A stretch of DNA of 64,000 nucleotides from Torymus aiolomorphi (Eukaryota > Arthropoda > Insecta > Hymenoptera > Torymidae). The notes beneath the pieces were generated by a model, which saw nothing but the letters and a program-made list of their open reading frames with translations, did not search any database and was not told the DNA's origin. Positions 13,831 to 25,430 of this stretch are shown one piece after another (positions within the stretch are counted from its first letter, which is position 1; each line of letters opens with the position of its first letter). The translations under genes and the position numbers were made by a program. The stretch is from contig CM070873.1 in the NCBI GenBank assembly GCA_036365515.1, positions 226,501,876 through 226,565,875 of the forward strand, given 5' to 3'.

Positions 13831-15440
13831 TTTGACAGGCCGGATTGAATTGCAATTGATAGTTTGAAAGTGAAAAACGTTAAACTAGGAGAAAGTGGTT
13901 TATGACATTTTGAAGCTACAAAACGAATCGCGCAATATCATCATTTTATCATTTATTATGGAAAGATATCGTGGCAATGTAAGCGGTATTTTTATTCAAT
14001 CCGCGAAATGGCAACGGTGATATGCAATCTTCTGAAATTAAATACATTCGCGAAGATGTAATGACACACCTGAACACTTGAATAGAAGTTTATCTGTTAG
14101 ATAAGATAAGCGTGCAAAATTTTTTTTAAAATAATCTCATGTTTCTTCTATTCATGCATCGACCCAGAATATTTCCGAGTAATAAAGGTAATCTGATTTT
14201 CTTTTTCTTGAATGTTTTGGTTTGCTTTTTTACAAGTGCAACTATAATAAATTGCGTTAAATGTTTTCCCTCAATACCCAACCCATTAAAGCGTCAACTA
14301 GGTGTCAGCTATTTTGAAATACCGAAAGTAAAACATCGTCTACTGGGGAATCATGTCGCTGCGACTCAAACTTCTTAAAAGAAAACATTCAAAACAAATA
14401 AGCGCTTTCACCGAAAAAAGTTTCTTAAAAGCCAAACGAAAGACGAAAACCTTTCCTGTCGTCCAAGACAAACTTTGAACATTTCCAGGCGAGAAGGTGT
14501 AAAGCCGTCAAATAATCCGTCGTGTTAACCCGACAAAATGCGATGCAGTCTGCGCGCAATCTGCCCGCGTGTTTTGAATTAGATGGGCGCGTGCGCGCGA
14601 AATGAATTAGGGATGCTCGGGCGGGCGGAACAAGTAGGCGGAAACACGTGTAGTATCTTTTTATCATCAACGCGCAGCTCTCGCATAAGTAAATAACTGT
14701 TCCCCTGGCACATACGAGCCGTTTCTATAAATACGATCTCATGCGATGGCGTTGCATTTCGATCATCGCAAGCGCGCGCTCGCGTACGCGTGAACGGATG
14801 TTATCGACTCCGAAACCCTCGTGTAAATAGATAATAAAGAAAGTAAAAGCCCGTTGCACATTTGCTGGTGGATCGACGAGATAAAGGCCTTCGAGGGAGA
14901 AATTTTACCGTCATGTGAAAGGTCTTTATATATAGAGGGGAGAAAAAAAGGCAGAGATGATGGTTATGATATTTTTGAAGAATATGTTTTAATGCTCTTT
15001 TATTGATTTTTACGTTTTTTCGAAGGATTATGACAATCTTTATAGCCGTTTGCTTTTATGAAAAGAACTTGATATCGTTAAACATATTTCTAAGATAACA
15101 TATTTTATTAGTAGTTTTGTTTGTTAGAAGATACATTTATTTATACTTACGAAGAATTCATTTAATATCATAAAGTTCATAATAAATTCCAAAAATTAAA
15201 CAATAAAAACATAATTTTAACACCGCAGCAATAATTAAGGGTACCTAAATTATAAATTTTAATCTTAATTTTACTTTTAAGAATACCATGTAAAAACCTT
15301 TTTAAATTAAAATACAACCAATCAGGCACTTTCCCTCGATATAACACGAATAAAGTCTTTAGTACTTCTTAATGTTATCAACGCTCGGCTTTTAATAAAC
15401 ATTTTAGTACGCGAAACGTATAAATAAGATAACGAAGTGT
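13831..15440. other. AT-rich spacer with a small CpG-rich block (14.55-14.95 kb)
   Basis: No supported feature. The block includes GCGTGCGCGCG and a TATATATAG stretch at 14926-14934. Confidence 0.5.
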
Positions 15441-15561
15441 ACATATATAACCCAGAAGTGCACGCGCGCTCACACTGACGACGAAACGAAAGGGAATTAA
15501 AAGCGAGCGAAGAAAGAGGGATCCGCAATAAAAAAAAGTCGCAAAGCGCCGTTGAATCGCG

Positions 15562-15603
<42 letters not shown>

Positions 15604-17440
15604 CGCGCGAAAACGAGGTGCGAACATTCGCGCGTGCGAGCGCGATAGGGCTCGGGGGGCGGGCGCTGTAAAAAATAAGAATATCAAACGAAAGCGAGAC
15701 CCGAAGAGAGGAGAGGTGAGTATAAAAAGCGCGCGCGCTGAGAAGTAAGAGAAACATTTAACAAGCAGCCGAAGAAGAGAGCAAAAAAGAGAAGAGAGGA
15801 GAGAGCGAAAGAGAGGGAGAAAATTGAAAATGATGGAAGGGCGGCTAGCTGTATACGGCCGGCTGAGTGGATATAAGGAAAAAAGCTCGCTCGCCTAATG
15901 CATCACGTGACGCGCGCCGGCGGCCGCCTGACGGTGACAAACACTTCTTCGCCGATTGTTTGCTCGCGACAATTTCTGATATTAAAGCTTTCGGCGGGAC
16001 GCGCAATTTTTTACGCCGTAGCGTAAAGCGTGTATAGGACTGCTATAGTGCTCTTTATTATACATGGAAAAATGTTCATCGGCGACACCCGAGGACAAAC
16101 TCTATTTTCGTAATGCGTTTCGTCACGAAAAAGCCGGCAAATCTCGGTTTTAAAAACTTCCGCGTTAACGTCACGTACCACTTTGTTGAAATTAAAATTT
16201 TCATTGCGAAAGGACACGCAGAGTGCGTGTTCATATGCTACGTCGGATTTATGAAAAAGTCGAGCCGGAAAGCTTACTTTTTGCTACAATTATTCTGCTT
16301 TTGACATTAATTCAATCTTTTTTGCGTTTTTCCACACTCCTGACTTAACAAAGCTTGATAATGTATTTTAATCTGAAATTTCATATTTAAAAAAAGAGAC
16401 AAACAAGCGGCTGCCTTTGGAAAAGTTAATCGACATATATTAAAACGAAAGCATACATTCCGTCAAAGCCGCGCGATCATCGCGTTTTTCTGCAAATAAA
16501 GCTCACCGTATTTATATAATAAATACAAATAATTTGCACAAGCACATACATGTCTTCGCCCATGCATTTGAAAAATACGCTCTCGACAATCAGTATTTAA
16601 AAACAAACTACATGATTACCACTTTATTTAAATTACAACGGCGCGTGTGAACCTGCACCCCGACAAATTAAATCCGTTCCGAAAAAGGGGGCCGTACGCT
16701 CCACGGCGTTTGCCCAGATACAGCTTGTAATTAATTTTACGCAACATAAACGAATGACTGCGGCAGCAGCAGCAGCGACGGCGGCGGTAGTAACGATTAA
16801 ACCGCAGGAAGCAATCGACTAGCTCTCGAGAGTACAAAGCGAGCAGCGCGAGCGCAATCGGCGAACGCGTCAATCGCCGCGACGAACTATCTCGCAACTC
16901 GCGCTCGCTCACGCGCCCTCTACTATCGCATATAATCCGAGTCGGTGAGATAGAGATAGAGAGAGAGGGGAGGAGGTGACATTTTTCCACCCTTGGAGTA
17001 ATTTCAAGCTTCATAAATTCCCGGCTCGCGCGCGCGAGCGCAATCTCGCTACGGGGCGGCGCGCGCGCGTAGTCTCTATTTCGCAATCAACCGGCAGAGA
17101 GCGAAACATTCCCCCGCGCTCGCCCTGAGCTTTGTTGCGCGTGTGCGATTTCTCGCAATCCCGCAACGAAAGGGTCGCCCGTTGCTCTAACTTTTCTCTT
17201 CGGCTGTCTAACTGCGTTTTCTGGTCCCTTTCACGCTCACCCTTATACTAAATGTGGATGGGTGGGCGGGTGTGTGTGTGTCTCCTTTACGCGCGTCATC
17301 GCGCGCTGTTTTTTCTGCTGTTTATCTGCTGCCTCGTTCTGTCTCTTTTGTACTGGCGCCGCCTTTGTACTGCATGTAAATTTCTGTCCACAGGGGATAT
17401 AACTGCTAGATAGAGATATACGGGTGGACAGATGTAGCTT
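15441..17440. promoter_or_regulatory. CpG-rich blocks at 15.44-16.03 and 16.62-17.44 kb
   Basis: The first holds the (AG)18 tract and a donor-like GTGAGTATAAAAAG at 15716. The second holds GCGCGCGCG runs and a (CAG)n-like stretch at 16762-16776. No coding homology seen in either. Confidence 0.35.
15565..15600. repeat. (AG)18 microsatellite
   Basis: Uninterrupted AG repeat of 36 bases in the middle of a CpG-rich block. Purine-rich GAGA-type sequence continues around 15.70-15.83 kb. Confidence 0.97.
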
Positions 17441-19060
17441 CATTTCGGACGTCAGTACACGTATTTAAATGTTGGGATTACAATCGTCGACATCGCCGCA
17501 GATCATAAAGTTGCAGTTGTCGCTACTCAGCGATAACAATTAACAGACGAAAACTATTATACTACAGTAATTTAACATTAAAAATATGTGTCAAGCAAAT
17601 TAAACAGATAAATAAATGTGTTATTGCAAAAATGGCCTTCTATGGAAGGTGCGAAAAATTAAAAATAGCATTACGTTCCGCCTCTCAATTTTACGATATA
17701 GTGAGTTTAGAAATAGGTATGGCTGAAATAAAGACTATAGTGAAGTATACAATACCATTTTATCGAGCAAATTTTGTGTTCTATTTATAAAACCCAAAAA
17801 TCACAAAATTACGTAAGATTTTAAAATGAAAAATGAAAGCAATAATCACGATGTTGAAATGTATTCTTAAAGGGGTGTGGTACTCATGCACTCTGTTTTA
17901 CCGGCAGAACTCGGTAAATTCTATATTATTAAAATAAATATATCTAATTACATCTTATAAAGAGATAGTTGCCCTGTGCAATGTAATAATCTACCAGCCT
18001 GCGCACCCTAAAAAATTTTGCGAACGAAATTTCGGTTATTTTTGTTCGCAAAATTTTTTAGGTTGCCGTTGACATTTGAGCTCAAAACTGCGTAGGCTGG
18101 TAGATTATTAGATTGCGCAGGGCAACTATCTCTTTATAAGACGTAATTCGATACATTTATTTTAATAATATAGAATTTACCGTGTTCTGCCGGTAAAACA
18201 GAGTACATGAGTACCACACCCTCTTAAGGCTTGAATGAGTTAATATAGTTACAACAAATTTGAAATGCTCTTCAAACCTTGAAAAAAAAATCTACGAATC
18301 ACTGAGGTCATGGGACCTCTGGGCGGGTTAGTATGATCCAAAACAAAATAATGTTCTTTTTATTCGATGTCTGTTACTATATTGTTGCCTAGAAATAACC
18401 ATATTATATATAAATATAGGACATATTATGGAAAATACCAATATTAACTGAAATCGTTTTCTAATCAATATTCTAAAAACGAGATATTTTGCACATTAAT
18501 ACTTTTAAAAATTAGTTTTTATGTAGAATATTTATTTAATGATTGATTCGATCCAGTTGATCTGTGCAAAAACTCAATTCGAATATTATAAGTTTTAAGT
18601 TTTATTTTTCATTATATTCATGAAAATTGTAAGACCATTACTCTTTTGTTCAAGCTTAAAAGTTAATGAAACTCTGTCAATTATGCTTCTATTCGAGATT
18701 TTCAAAGCTTCCGATATCGGAATTATACGTTTCCGTAACAATGTGCGGGGCAGAAAATTAATTATTTATTTTATATAATTAATTTTAATAACTTATCACC
18801 CTTTTAACATTAAAAATTACACAACATCGAAGGTACGACTGAAAAAGAATTATAGGAGACGATACTACGCAAGTATCTTCCCAGATAAATATCCAATTGC
18901 ATTTCTATATAGCTGAATAAATTTATTATATTAATTTTGTCAAGCGTGCAAAACGATTTTACGCTTATTAACTTAATCAATGATCAGGCTACGAAAAATC
19001 AGCCTTGGCATAAATACCAGAACTTATTTCACTTTGATCTTAAACTTCCAATGCGAATTT
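17441..19060. other. AT-rich spacer around the TTAA palindrome
   Basis: Beyond the element at 17871-18223, nothing is recognised. Confidence 0.55.
17871..18223. mobile_element. TTAA-flanked palindromic element, 353 bp
   Basis: The element is one long inverted repeat: the ends read inward AGGGGTGTGGTACTCATG and GAGGGTGTGGTACTCATG and stay alike for about 125 bases. An inner hairpin (CCTAAAAAATTTTGCGAAC at 18007-18025 with its complement at 18044-18062) forms the core. TTAA lies at both borders (17867-17870 and 18224-18227), as for piggyBac-type insertion, though the ends do not match canonical piggyBac termini. It is non-coding. A partial second copy is at 30671. Confidence 0.75.
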
Positions 19061-19996
19061 CACTATTTTAACTTTCTTCCTCCACCTCTCCCTAGTTCTG
19101 CTCCCCTTCGCAACCAATTCTTTGTGACGCTTCACTCCCTCTCCGTCCCGCTTGAAGATTACTTCCCTTATACATATATTTCGTCTCGCTCCCTGACTCT
19201 CTCACTTGCTCTCCGTGTAATCGTCCCTGCAGCCAAGTCCGCGGGCGAGAGGATAAACCTCCCCTCGAGGGCTCGCATATATTTGAAACATTATATGTCG
19301 CGAGCAAACCTCGCGCAGCCGAGACGCGCAGAAAAAAAAAATACAAGGGGAGCAGAAGCATCATTCGACAAGTATAGTAGTGCGGGGCCCTTGTGCTTTC
19401 GTCGTCATCGCTCATATACAGCGCAACTCCGCCCCCTCCCCCATCCCCCAAAAATCCCTGCGGCATCAACATAAAAATAATTAAACGGCTCGACGCGCCC
19501 TTGTACCTACGTATCTATTATACGTATATATTTCAATGCCCTAGCCACAGTAGCTTAGCACTAGTTGGAATGTAAATGGACCGCCTGATTAAAAGGGATT
19601 TTCCTCGGAATTATCGATTTCTATAGCTGCTGCCACTGCTCAGCTTTTTACTCGGCGCCATTGAAAATGTGCAATCATCGTGGCTCGGGGATGAGCGCGG
19701 CTCTTTTTGCGGGCGCACGCGGCTTTTTAATGGATTCCACGTGGAAATGAAAGTGATGAATTTTGAATGCCCCGGTATGAGTATATGCTCCAGCAAGGGA
19801 GTCCCGTGGTATTAGATGATTTACATGATAATGGCGACGCGCGAATAGACGTGATGTACGTGAGTTTGTGAATGCTGAACGAGTGTTGGGTGATAATCGA
19901 TGATGCGAGTCGTGATTTGGTTTCGGAAAATTAACTAAGGCGACGAGGTTGAAAGTTCAAAGCAGCTGTGACGATTCATTTGGAGGAGCAGATTCA
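19061..19996. promoter_or_regulatory. CpG-rich block upstream of the candidate exon at 19997
   Basis: GC content rises near 19.07 kb and falls off after 20.0 kb, right where the ATG and GTAAGT occur. If the candidate exon is real this would be its promoter and leader. Confidence 0.3.
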
Positions 19997-20042
19997 ATGG
20001 ACGATAATTCAATCAGCCCATCAAAGGGCAGTAATAGCAGTC
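19997..20042 (+). CDS. Candidate first coding exon of an unidentified transcript (weak)
   Basis: ATG at 19997 opens 15 codons (MDDNSISPSKGSNSS) and runs into a strong donor, GTAAGT, at 20043, ending in phase 1. It sits at the downstream edge of a CpG-rich block, where a first exon would be expected. The frame is open upstream to a TGA at 19913-19915. No homologue is recognised. Support is only the start, the donor, the Ser-rich composition and a compatible phase with the segment at 37449. A chance match is quite possible. Confidence 0.22.
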
Positions 20043-20968
20043 GTAAGTTTTATTCATCAATTTTTTTCCAATATTTTTTACTTATACTTTTTTTATCATT
20101 TTAATTGAGCGCGTTCAAAAGTGAAATATAAAATGAACTCAAGATTAATACGATTTATGCAATAGTAAATGTTATCATACAAATTAATTACCTTGATATT
20201 GTATATAAAAGTATCGCGATAAAACTAGCTCAATTTGACATTCAAGAATTAGCAGTCGAATAAAACGTAAAGCACTAAAAAGTACATCGATCCAATTATG
20301 CGCCCATAACGAAAAATGTATCCACACCCACCCTAGCGTAAAAAAGCTCTGGAACCGTAACGTCTGCGCATCCCGGACAAAATTGGCCAGGGTTATGTCG
20401 TCTACTCAATTTGTCCCCCAGTTAGCTCGTCCTCAAGAGGGATACCTTCCCCCTCTTCCTTCGGCGCTTCTGGCCAACGTCTGCACTCTCCCTCATTATT
20501 CGAAAATCATGCTCGTGCTACTAGAAACGTGATGTAGCGCGTGAATGGCGAAAAAATGCGAAGAACCTCGTCCGACGCCCTTAGTAGCGGCCGTTAGGTG
20601 CAGCCACCGAAAAAGCCGGCTCTGCGAATTTTCCTAGAAAAATGGAACTGGCGTAAAAAATGTCATTTTACGTGGTCGACTTTTAAGTAATTTTATTCTT
20701 TTTCGTAGTTGGCTCTTTTATATATACTAAGATATGTGTCAAATACTTGAAAACATTTTGAACTTTGAATAAATATTAAGCTCTTATGTGTTGAAAACAA
20801 TTAAAAATTATTTAAGTAGAATCAAATGGACATTATTCCATGACAGTTGCACCATCTGGATAAGTTTTATTCGTTAAGTGTTGCAAGTACATGAACCTTA
20901 AAAGTAAAAATAAAGAACGAAATCTTCGATAAATAATAATTTCTTCCTATAATAAATAACTGTCAATT

Positions 20969-21060
20969 CCCTGGTAGAAATGCTAACCAAAAGCTATTAG
21001 CTACTTTTCAGTTAACTTTATATGGGTACAAAAACGAACATTAAATTGCTTGTATTTCAT
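20969..21060. mobile_element. Possible end fragment of the CCCTGGTAGAAA inverted-repeat family
   Basis: CCCTGGTAGAAATGCTAACC followed by AGCTATTAGCTACTTTTCAG resembles the left end of the element at 55460. No partner end is seen, so this is at most a fragment. Confidence 0.3.
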
Positions 21061-21211
21061 AATTATGTACCGATCAGAAATAAATTATGGCATTTACACT
21101 TCATAAAATATCTATTTTAAGTAACAAGCGGTATTCAAACGCACTTCGCGCGTACTTTTCTGTTTTTGAGGTTATGTATGCTATCTTCATTACGTTTTAC
21201 TTTTAACTTAT

Positions 21212-21580
21212 TTAAGTATTTTTCCAAAGTCAAAACTTCATTATTTTTATACTACTCTAAATGTAAAAATTCCATTTAAAAAATTCAAACATTAAATTCA
21301 AACAGTAAATTTCTCGCGCCTTCTTCTTATCGACCAATCAAAATCAAGCCTTTAGATGCTTCAACATGGCCGCTCATCACTTTTTAAAGAAGGGATTAAG
21401 TATTTTTCTAAAGTCAGAACTTAATCATTTTTATACTACTCTAAATGTAAAAATTCCATTTAAAAAATTCAAACATTAAATTCAAACAGTAAATTTCTTG
21501 CGCCTTCTTCTTATCGACCAATCAAAATCAAGCCTTTAGATGCTTCAACATGGCCGCTCATCACTTTTTTAAGAAGGGAT
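21212..21580. repeat. Tandem duplication, two units of about 184 bp
   Basis: Unit 1 (21212-21395) and unit 2 (21396-21580) are nearly identical, each starting TTAAGTATTTTTC and ending around TTAAAGAAGGGA. Only a few substitutions separate them, mostly in the first 40 bases, which points to a recent duplication. Neither unit has a coding frame. Confidence 0.9.
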
Positions 21581-21750
21581 AGTAGAACTTTTAGATGAAT
21601 TATATTATTTTTCGATTATGATTTTTGCTAAAAATCCTTCCATTTAATTAACACGTTAGCTATAAAATACGCTTAATTTTCTGCCAGGGTCTGTATAAAC
21701 TAAATTATTATGACATACATGAAAACTTGGTAAACACATGCAAGAAACTC

Positions 21751-24311
21751 CTTTCAGAGCAAATTCCAAGCAACCCCGCAAGCCGCAACGCAATTCTTCC
21801 CCGACAATAGAAATTCGCTTATGGCGGGCTATATCGGCCACACAAGCGGTCGCGCGACGTCCAAATCACAGAACTGTCAGGACAGAATCCATCCATACGC
21901 GCGCCATTCATCTAACACCGGTTCTCCTCGCCGGGCGCATCCCAGCACGATAGGTATCTAGCGTCGGCTACACGGCGGCGCGCGGTTACGCCGCCGTAAC
22001 ATCGCGAACAGAAGAGAATAAGCGAAATCTCGTGTGTCGCGCGGCGCTAGACCCATACCATATATACACACACCGCCCACTTCGGAAATTCGATGTTTGG
22101 CGCGCCCGCGCTACAGCTACACCACCGGCATCACCACCACTACTGCCACGATTGTATCCGTGGCGACGACGAAGATACATATACGCAAAGCGAGAGGGAA
22201 AGAGAGGGAGAGCGAACACGTTGTGGGTCGCTTGCGATGCGTGAAAGCATCGTTCATGGGGATGGAGGCGCATACACGCGTGTACGAATGTGCGTGTGTG
22301 TATATATATGCGTATATAGCTACAGAATCGCGCGCAGCTGCCACAGCAAGCAACACCGCGACAAGCGGCGCATACAGGCGTGTCGAAACGCCGCGGCAGT
22401 AACGTAAGACGCGCGAGGGGACTAGTGCTGTCTGTTTCTTTTATTTGGGAATACTCGGAGCAAGGACGCACGTGTTCCCAATTTGGTTCACCCGGTTCAC
22501 ACATACGCGCGATCATACCCCCGGCGATTTAAATACCCGCGTTTGGTACATTAGCGGGCTTACGGATGTTCGAGGTACGTAAGATGCGTGTGGCAGAGGG
22601 GGAGACGTTTTGTTCCGATGTCACAGAGTTGTGTCGGATTATTTTTGGAAGCGCTTCCGCAATGAGTTGGTGGTTTCTTGTTTCTGCCGACGTTAAGTTA
22701 TGTTCTCACGAAATGTCATTCGGAATGAATGGAAAAATGCAGTCATAGTAAAGGTTAAAGAAGATCCTTTATGGGGTAGTCAATAAGAAATGTTATAGCT
22801 GAGTGACATTAGTATGTAGGAGATATCGTGATTTTTAATACGTAGTTATAAATGTAATCCATATAGAAAATAGGAATAATTCGCATAAAAAATAATTTTA
22901 ATTATATGTGAATAATGCAACAAAGTTATTGTAAAAAATGATAAAAGTAATATTCAATATAAATTTATAGATTTATTTGAATTTGAAAAATGAAATATTA
23001 AATGTTGATAAATAATGACTAAATTTACATATCTGAGGATTTTTTAAATTAGATAAGTCGATAAAATAAACAAATTTTTAATTATTTCCGTTATTTTCCA
23101 CTTACTTTATAAAATTATACTTTCCCCACAATATCATTAAACTAATGGAATTGCAAATCTCAAAAAACTGTCATTTTTATTTTAATATAGAATGTCTGCT
23201 CGCTAAAAAGACGCGCTGTGATTTTGAATGCCGTGATCGTAGAAATACAATTTTTCGATGGAGTTTGCTTGCGTATGGATGTGTATATGCGTAGGACAAT
23301 AACCGTAACTTGAGAGCTATATAGAAGATATAAAATCGAAACTCGCCTCATAAAGTCGGCTTTGTTGGTACAACGCGCGGCCTGGCTATGAAAGAATGAA
23401 CAGAATTGGTCCATGCGCTCGCGAAATTTTGTTAAACATGAATTCGCTTTTCCAAGACCAGATCCTTTTTTCTACTTTTTTATGACCTTTGTACCGGGGT
23501 TCGTGTTTATGCGACTTTTTCATTCCCTTTCGTATATTAATCTTTTCATTTGTTTAAGGGATTTATACTTAGATTTATACGGTTCTGCATTTTTTCGAAA
23601 TATAAGGCTTTTCAATAATATTCAGAAACTGAATATGAAAAATGTACCTAATTTCTTAATGAAATTTTACCTAATGGAAATTAAATTTGATTATTGAAAC
23701 TGTTAATGAACTCTGGTTGAAAATGTTTTAAAAGAAAAAAGATCTTCAATCCAATTCACACAAAGTTTTTTCAACTTCTTTTATTTATACAATCAAATCA
23801 CTCAGAAATTCAAACATTATTTCATGAGTGTTTGTTTGCAGGTTTATTTGAATGATGCGCATCATCATCCTTTGTTCATTCAATCAGCAATTTGTTTTGT
23901 CCAAATGAATCACAATTTAAATCTGACTAATTATACAAACTCGCCTGCAAGCTCCGCTCTCGTATTATTGGCCTTTTATAATCTATACATTCGGGCGCCG
24001 CGCGCTCACGATAAGCAGTATCAATCAATCAATCAATGCTCTGCCTCTTTCTCCCTCCCGCTCAGCCTGCCGGTGCTATCTCTGTCAGGTGCACGGGAGC
24101 GCGACCGAAGAGGGCTCCGCTGGCGCGCAGACGACCACCACCGCGGTATATAGCTATACATACGCAGGACAAAGCGAGGCACAGAGAGACAAAGCTCCTG
24201 GGAGATTTCTGGAAATTAAAGTTTTTCCTGGCGCGCGCGCGAGTGCGCACAAGCGTCGGGGGAAGAGAGAAAGAGATCTTGATGGCTTTCCTATTTCGCC
24301 CCGCGCGAGTT

Positions 24312-24343
<32 letters not shown>

Positions 24344-24540
24344 TTCCTCGTTGTACACGGGAATGGAGAAAAATAAATAGGGGATTACGAGCGGAGTGAT
24401 TTAGAGCGCGGTGGAGAGCAGGAGACAAGCAAACACTGACGAGGGCGACGCTCGCGCGCTTCGCTTGCGATGATGGTACATCCCGAGAAGCAGAAGTCGC
24501 TTCCAGAGTCCCACCGTGACTTTTCAGAGCGGATGCGAAC
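21751..24540. promoter_or_regulatory. CpG-rich blocks at 21.84-22.74 and 23.98-24.54 kb with AT-rich sequence between
   Basis: The first block has CACCACCAC and TATATATG stretches and three overlapping frames of 70-176 codons on both strands, typical of low-stop composition. The second includes a short CAAT repeat (ATCAATCAATCAATCAATG) at 24025-24037. Confidence 0.35.
24315..24337. repeat. Short (CT)n tract
   Basis: About 23 bases of CT in the CpG-rich block at 23.98-24.54 kb. Confidence 0.9.
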
Positions 24541-24622
24541 GTAATTGTCCGATTTGATTAGTGTTTGAGATGATATTTTGTCAGTAAATGGCTAATTTTT
24601 ACAATAGTTGTTTCTTGTTCAA

Positions 24623-25430
24623 TATATGTGCAAATCCACGGACTACAGACAACAACTGGGGTACAAAAACGGAAAAAATTTTTTTTGAGGGCACACCTAC
24701 CACATAAGGTTTTTTCGGTTCTTTGGGGGTCCCCCAACATGAAAATACTCGTGTACACTCATTATCCGTTGCCAAACTTTTTTGCCGACGAAATCAATTT
24801 TTCTTATGGAAATTTAACATGGGAAAAATGGACGAAAAGTAGTCATTGATGATTAACCAATAGCAAACTATTGAAGAGGCCAAACCAAATTCCACGAAAA
24901 AGCGATTAAAGTTGAAGAATAGAGCTTTAATTTGAGATAAGAATCGTTAAAATCGGTCGATTCTGTGCAAAGCTACGTGAAGTTGAAAATGGCGAAAAAT
25001 GACAAAAATTTGAAGAATTACGTGGGTTTGAAAAATATCTTTCATTTTCGTCATTATTCGCCATTTTCAAATTCACCTAGCTTTGCACAGAATCGACTGA
25101 TTTTAACGATTCTCATCTCAAATTAAAGCTCTATTCTTCAACTTTAATCGCTTTTTCGTGGAATTTGGTTTGGCCTCTTCAATAGTTTGCTATTGGTTAA
25201 TCATCAATGACTACTTTTCGTCCATTTTTCCCGTGTTAAATTTCCATAAGAAAAATTGATTTCGTCGGTAAAAAAGTTTGGCAACAGATAATCAGTGTAC
25301 ACGAGTATTTTCATGTTGGGGGACCCCCAAAGAACCGAAAAAACCTTATGTGGTAGGTGTGCTCTCAAAAAAAATTTTTTCCGTTTTTGTACCCCAGTTG
25401 TTGTCTGTAGTCCGCGGATTTGCACATATA
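24623..25430. mobile_element. Large foldback (palindromic) element, 808 bp
   Basis: Two arms of about 388 bases (24623-25010 and 25043-25430) are inverted copies with roughly 95% identity by eye, separated by a loop of about 32 bases. Each arm carries the same 73-codon open frame (GSPNMKILVY core; five residues differ), a result of the inversion rather than evidence of a protein. No clear target duplication is visible at the outer ends. A transcript through it would form a long RNA hairpin. Confidence 0.88.

Larger units (their letters stand above)
20043..21750. other. AT-rich spacer with the 184-bp duplication
   Basis: A GC-richer patch at 20.28-20.66 kb carries no frame I recognise. The rest is AT-rich apart from the repeats listed separately. 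Confidence 0.5.

Noticed and set aside
24628..25425. The repeated 73-codon frame as a real protein
   Set aside because: The two copies are the two arms of one palindrome, so their similarity follows from DNA duplication; the residues match no known family.
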